Part shown: one piece after another, positions 9,368-11,744 of the stretch
Numbering within the stretch: the stretch's first letter is position 1
Layout of the letters: each line of letters starts with the position of its first letter
DNA from: Nautiliaceae bacterium
Lineage (GTDB): Bacteria; Campylobacterota; Campylobacteria; Campylobacterales; Nautiliaceae
Length of the DNA stretch: 11,744 nucleotides
Direction: 5' to 3'
NCBI GenBank assembly: GCA_027063075.1
Contig: JAMOSM010000084.1
Location: 1-11,744 of the forward strand
Position numbers and translations under genes: made by a program
Notes under the pieces: model-generated
The model's database searches: none
Told to the model about the DNA's origin: nothing
The model's input: the letters and a program-made list of their open reading frames with translations, nothing else

Positions 9368-9568
9368 TTAAGCAAGTCCGTATTTTTTCTTAAATTTATC
9401 TACTTTACCACCTCTGTCGATATTTCTTTCTTTACCTGTATAGAACGGATGGCATTGGTCACATACTTCAATTCTAAGTTCTGGTTTTGTTGAAAGAATA
9501 GTAAATTTATGACCGCAAGTACAGCTAACTTGGCACTCTACATATTCAGGATGAATACCTTTTTTCAT
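9368..9568 (-). CDS. rpmE: 50S ribosomal protein L31, zinc-binding form
   Basis: Small protein of the large ribosomal subunit, 66 aa, full length. It has the zinc-ligand pattern of the C+ form: Cys16 and Cys18 (SCTCGHKF) with Cys36 and Cys39 ([13 protein letters not shown]), plus an extra cysteine at position 12. The conserved C-terminal half [25 protein letters not shown] is intact. An AAGGAT ribosome site precedes the ATG by about five bases. It is the first gene of the nine-gene - strand unit. No zinc-free paralogue is visible in this window, so nothing can be said about zinc-dependent replacement. Confidence 0.97.
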   Translation of the reverse strand: MKKGIHPEYVECQVSCTCGHKFTILSTKPELRIEVCDQCHPFYTGKERNIDRGGKVDKFKKKYGLA

Positions 9569-9599
9569 TTTTATCCTTTTAGGCTTTTTTAAGTGTGAA

Positions 9600-9605
9600 A
9601 TTCTA
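9600..9605 (-). promoter_or_regulatory. Probable -10 element of the rpmE operon promoter
   Basis: On the - strand TAGAAT (9605 to 9600) lies about 31 bases before the rpmE ATG, so transcription would start near 9593. No good -35 element lies 17 bases upstream; the sequence there is A/T-rich, as often in Campylobacterota. It is the best candidate in the 137-bp gap 9569-9705. That gap otherwise contains only a weak, AU-rich pairing followed by a long T-run just after the RRM gene, and no clear terminator, so read-through from the RRM gene is possible. Confidence 0.45.
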
Positions 9606-9705
9606 CAACTTTAATCTTAAAGTTTTCTTAATTTAAGCGAAATGTAAGAAGGTAAATATAATTTGACAGACACCAAAATATTCAGTAAAAAAAAGAAAAC
9701 AAAAA

Positions 9706-9957
9706 TTAAGCTCTTTGTTCTCTTGGTCTTGCTTCGTTTACTCTAAGTCTTCTACCTTGAAATTCTTTTCCATCTAATTCTTCAATAGCAGTTTCAGCTC
9801 CGCTTTCCATATCGATAAATCCGAAACCTTTGCTTCTTCCTGTTTCTCTATCATTAATAATTTTTGCGTTTAACACTTCTCCGTATTGTGAGAATAGTTC
9901 TTTAAGTTCTTCTGCTGAAGCGTTATAGTTGATGTTTCCTACGTAAATTGTTTTCAT
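9706..9957 (-). CDS. Small RNA-binding protein with a single RRM domain
   Basis: The 83-aa protein is almost entirely one RNA recognition motif. RNP2 is IYVGNI (4-9) and RNP1 is RSKGFGFI (41-48), with the aromatic residues that stack on RNA bases (Tyr5, Phe45, Phe47) in place. A short basic tail, NEARPREQRA, ends the protein; the glycine-rich tail of the cyanobacterial relatives is absent. Stand-alone RRM proteins of this size occur in many bacteria, including Helicobacter; their RNA targets are mostly unknown, with roles in RNA handling or cold response proposed. An AGGA site precedes the ATG. It has its own promoter and lies upstream of rpmE on the same strand with a 137-bp gap, so it is probably separate from that operon. 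Confidence 0.94.
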   Translation of the reverse strand: MKTIYVGNINYNASAEELKELFSQYGEVLNAKIINDRETGRSKGFGFIDMESGAETAIEELDGKEFQGRRLRVNEARPREQRA

Positions 9958-9987
9958 TGTTCGTCCTAAAATTTAATTTGCACTGAC

Positions 9988-10016
9988 ATTATATCTGTAA
10001 AAAATAAAAAAAGCAA
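9988..10016 (-). promoter_or_regulatory. Promoter of the RRM protein gene
   Basis: On the - strand TTGCTT (10016 to 10011) and a perfect TATAAT (9993 to 9988) are separated by 17 bases. Transcription would start near 9981, giving a leader of roughly 24 bases with AGGA before the ATG at 9957. Confidence 0.7.
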
Positions 10017-10032
10017 ATTTTTTTTAAGAAAA

Positions 10033-10041
10033 TGGTATAAT
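10033..10041 (+). promoter_or_regulatory. Extended -10 promoter of the 143-aa protein gene
   Basis: TGGTATAAT (10033-10041) is a perfect extended -10 element (TGn-TATAAT). The -35 position holds no TTGACA match but a T-run. The start would be near 10048, leaving a leader of about 13 bases that consists mostly of the AAGGAT ribosome site (10051-10056). It lies back to back with the RRM promoter in a very A/T-rich 103-bp region. Confidence 0.7.
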
Positions 10042-10060
10042 TTATAAAAAAAGGATAAAT

Positions 10061-10492
10061 ATGGGTGTAAAACAACATTATATTGAATTTAGAAATGCAT
10101 TAAGTAAAGGTGATACTCAAAAAGCTCAAGAAGAGTTTGAAAAAGCGTTTAATGAAGCGTTTTTATGGTATCAGCAAAAACTTACTAACAATGAAAAGTT
10201 TGATTTAACCAATGAAGAAGAGCTTTTTGCGGTAGTTACTCTTTTTGATAATATGATAGGTTTTTATAAAGAAGGAATGATTGAAGAAGGTGTAGCTTTT
10301 GCGGAATCTATGGTAGAGCTTGTAGATTCGTCAAAACTTAAAGAGATGTTTAAAGGCTTTTCTCTTGGAATGCAAAGCGGAGTGCCTTTAGATGAGTTTA
10401 TGAGGGAGTATGTGGATTTAAGCAAGGTAGATGAAGAATATCCTCAGTTTTTATGCAACTTCAAAGAAAAAATAAAAGAGCTTATAAATTAG
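10061..10492 (+). CDS. Acidic helical protein of unknown function, 143 aa
   Basis: I do not recognise this gene. The 143-aa product has no signal peptide or membrane segment, so it is probably cytoplasmic. It is rich in Glu, Lys, Phe and Met and looks almost wholly alpha-helical, with segments such as KAQEEFEKAFNEAFLWYQQK (22-41), a central ELFAVVTLFDNMIGFYKEGM and a conserved-looking GFSLGMQSGVPLDEF near 99-113. There is one cysteine near the end. The start is well supported: an extended -10 promoter, a short leader and AAGGAT five bases before the ATG. Codon use resembles its neighbours. The last 11 bases overlap the 3' end of dnaE on the other strand, and no terminator is visible for either gene. 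A helical-repeat (TPR-like) fold is possible from the first 40 residues but cannot be shown here. Confidence 0.85.
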   Translation: MGVKQHYIEFRNALSKGDTQKAQEEFEKAFNEAFLWYQQKLTNNEKFDLTNEEELFAVVTLFDNMIGFYKEGMIEEGVAFAESMVELVDSSKLKEMFKGFSLGMQSGVPLDEFMREYVDLSKVDEEYPQFLCNFKEKIKELIN

Positions 10493-11744
10493 TGTAGATA
10501 TTAGTCTCTATTTTTAAACTAAATCCAAAAGGGGTTTTAATATCTAAAAGGGCTCTTTTATTTCCCGGGTTTTTTTTAAGTTCATTATAAATTGAGATTA
10601 AATCCTCTTCATAGTTTTTTGAAATTTCCCTTTGAATTATGCTAATTTCTTCTTTAATTGCCGCTTTTTCATTTTTAGCTTCGTCAAGATTCATTATTTT
10701 TCTGCATGTTACCCTTAAAAATTCTCCGCTTTTATCAATATATGCTTTTATTGCAATTGGCTCATCAAGGTTAAATTCATTTAATTTTTGAAGGTCTCTT
10801 TCAAAAATCATAATATCTATTTTTCCGTGATAATCCATAAGGGTGGCTATTGCAAATTTGTTTCCTTTTTTTGAAATTCTGACTTTCATACCTTCGATTT
10901 TTCCTATAAAAAGCGCTTCTTGTCCTATAATTTCTTCAACTTCGCTTGAGAGGTTGTAATTTAATTCGTTTATTTTTTCTTTGTAAGGGTCAAGAGGGTG
11001 TGCTGAGACATAGAATCCTAGAGTTTCATACTCTCCCTCAAGAAGTGTTTTCATATCAAATTCATCTGTTATTTTTATTTCAAGTTTTTCTTGAATGTCA
11101 TCTTCCGTTTCTATGTCTGCAAAAAGTGAGTGTTCGTGTTTTATTGCGTTTTTTCTTTCTTCAACTCTTTTTTTAAATTCAAGAATGTTTTCAATGTTTT
11201 GTAAAAGGGTTTTTCTTGAATATCCAAAGCTGTCCATTGCGCCTGATTTTATAAGCTGTTCAAGTACTTTTTTATTTACCTTGCTTGTGTCTATTTTTAA
11301 GATAAAGTCTTCTAAATTTTTAAAAGGTCTATTTTGGACAATACTTTCAATTGCCTTGCTTCCAACTCCTTTGATAGCACTGAGACCAAAAAGAATCTTA
11401 TCATCCACTGGTGTAAATTGAGCGTTTGATTTTTGAACATCAGGGGGCAGTACTTCGATACCGAGAGATTTTGCTTCGTCAATATATTTTGCGATTTTGT
11501 CAGTGTTGTCGGCTTCGTATGTTAAAAGTGCTGCGAAAAACTCGGTTGGAAAATATGTTTTAAGCCAGGCGGTTTGATAAGTAATCATTGCATACGCAGC
11601 TGAGTGTGATTTATTAAATCCGTATCCTGCAAATTTTTCTATTAAATTAAACAAAGCTTTTGCATTTTCATAAGAAAAGCCCCTTTTACTCGCTCGTGTA
11701 GCAAACTCTTCGGCATATTTTGCCATAAGATCTGCTTTTTTCTT
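10482..11744 (-). CDS. dnaE: DNA polymerase III alpha subunit, C-terminal part (5' end outside window)
   Basis: Replicative DNA polymerase catalytic subunit; about the last 420 residues are visible. The frame is open to the right edge, so the methionine at 11726 is internal: KKKADL precedes it, matching the KKK-x-x-M region of E. coli DnaE. Visible elements are the fingers segment KFAGYGFNKSHSAAYA (37-52), a helix-hairpin-helix (LFGLSAIKGVGSKAI, 118-132), the signature EYETLGFYVSAHPLD (239-253) and the OB-fold (about 275-350, LFIGKIEGMKVRISKKG). The family's internal beta-clamp motif would fall at EHSLF (204-208), which has Glu where the consensus QxxLF has Gln. The polymerase catalytic aspartates and the PHP domain lie outside the window. 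The 3' end overlaps the convergent 143-aa gene by 11 bases. Confidence 0.96.
   Translation of the reverse strand, partial: KKKADLMAKYAEEFATRASKRGFSYENAKALFNLIEKFAGYGFNKSHSAAYAMITYQTAWLKTYFPTEFFAALLTYEADNTDKIAKYIDEAKSLGIEVLPPDVQKSNAQFTPVDDKILFGLSAIKGVGSKAIESIVQNRPFKNLEDFILKIDTSKVNKKVLEQLIKSGAMDSFGYSRKTLLQNIENILEFKKRVEERKNAIKHEHSLFADIETEDDIQEKLEIKITDEFDMKTLLEGEYETLGFYVSAHPLDPYKEKINELNYNLSSEVEEIIGQEALFIGKIEGMKVRISKKGNKFAIATLMDYHGKIDIMIFERDLQKLNEFNLDEPIAIKAYIDKSGEFLRVTCRKIMNLDEAKNEKAAIKEEISIIQREISKNYEEDLISIYNELKKNPGNKRALLDIKTPFGFSLKIETNIYTNL

Noticed and set aside
9657..9668. Perfect TATAAT followed directly by perfect TTGACA on the + strand
   Set aside because: The two elements are in the wrong order and touch each other, so they do not form one promoter. 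TTGACA has no good -10 at 16-18 bases, and transcription would run antisense into the RRM gene.
11095..11421. Long open frame on the + strand (about 108 codons) opposite dnaE
   Set aside because: It is antisense to strongly conserved DnaE sequence, has a low-complexity Ser/Phe/Leu composition typical of the reverse of AT-rich genes, and has no ribosome site.

Overview
The window is AT-rich and fully bacterial. It contains 14 protein-coding genes, two of them cut by the window edges, and almost no spare DNA. The evidence points to a Campylobacterota (epsilonproteobacterial) genome, perhaps a deep-branching one such as Nautiliales. Three things support this. The tpiA-fabI pair is coupled as in Campylobacter. 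The major porin has a Campylobacter MOMP-like N-terminus after its signal peptide. The block rpmE - rsmI - trmH-type methyltransferase - HTH membrane protein - secreted protein - aminotransferase - hom matches, as I recall it, the Campylobacter jejuni Cj0155c-Cj0149c order. The order or genus is an inference from memory, not a database result.

Layout. Positions 1-1112 (+) hold the 3' end of tpiA and the whole of fabI, joined by a 4-base ATGA overlap. Positions 1113-1212 carry a near-consensus promoter for a 389-aa outer-membrane porin (1213-2382, +), which ends in a short GC-rich hairpin terminator. From 9568 down to 2452 (-) runs one very compact nine-gene unit: rpmE, rsmI, rlmB-like methyltransferase, RodZ-like HTH/membrane protein, secreted protein, AlaC-like aminotransferase, Rpn-like PD-(D/E)XK nuclease, hom, and a Crp/Fnr-family regulator. 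Of its eight junctions, six overlap, one abuts exactly and one leaves 18 bases. Upstream on the same strand is a small RRM RNA-binding protein (9706-9957) with its own promoter. A 103-bp divergent promoter region separates it from a 143-aa gene of unknown function (10061-10492, +), whose 3' end overlaps the 3' end of dnaE (-), which is cut by the right edge.

How the genes relate. Most are housekeeping: glycolysis (tpiA), fatty-acid elongation (fabI), ribosome assembly and modification (rpmE, rsmI, rlmB-like), aspartate-family amino-acid synthesis (hom, with an aminotransferase beside it) and replication (dnaE). The accessory-looking parts are the Rpn-like nuclease gene set between aminotransferase and hom with overlapping junctions on both sides, the Crp/Fnr regulator at the end of the operon, and the unrecognised 143-aa protein. 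I saw no tRNA or rRNA gene, CRISPR array, insertion sequence or phage module. I found no clear previously undescribed multi-gene system. The best leads are the embedded nuclease and the conserved HTH-membrane/secreted protein pair.
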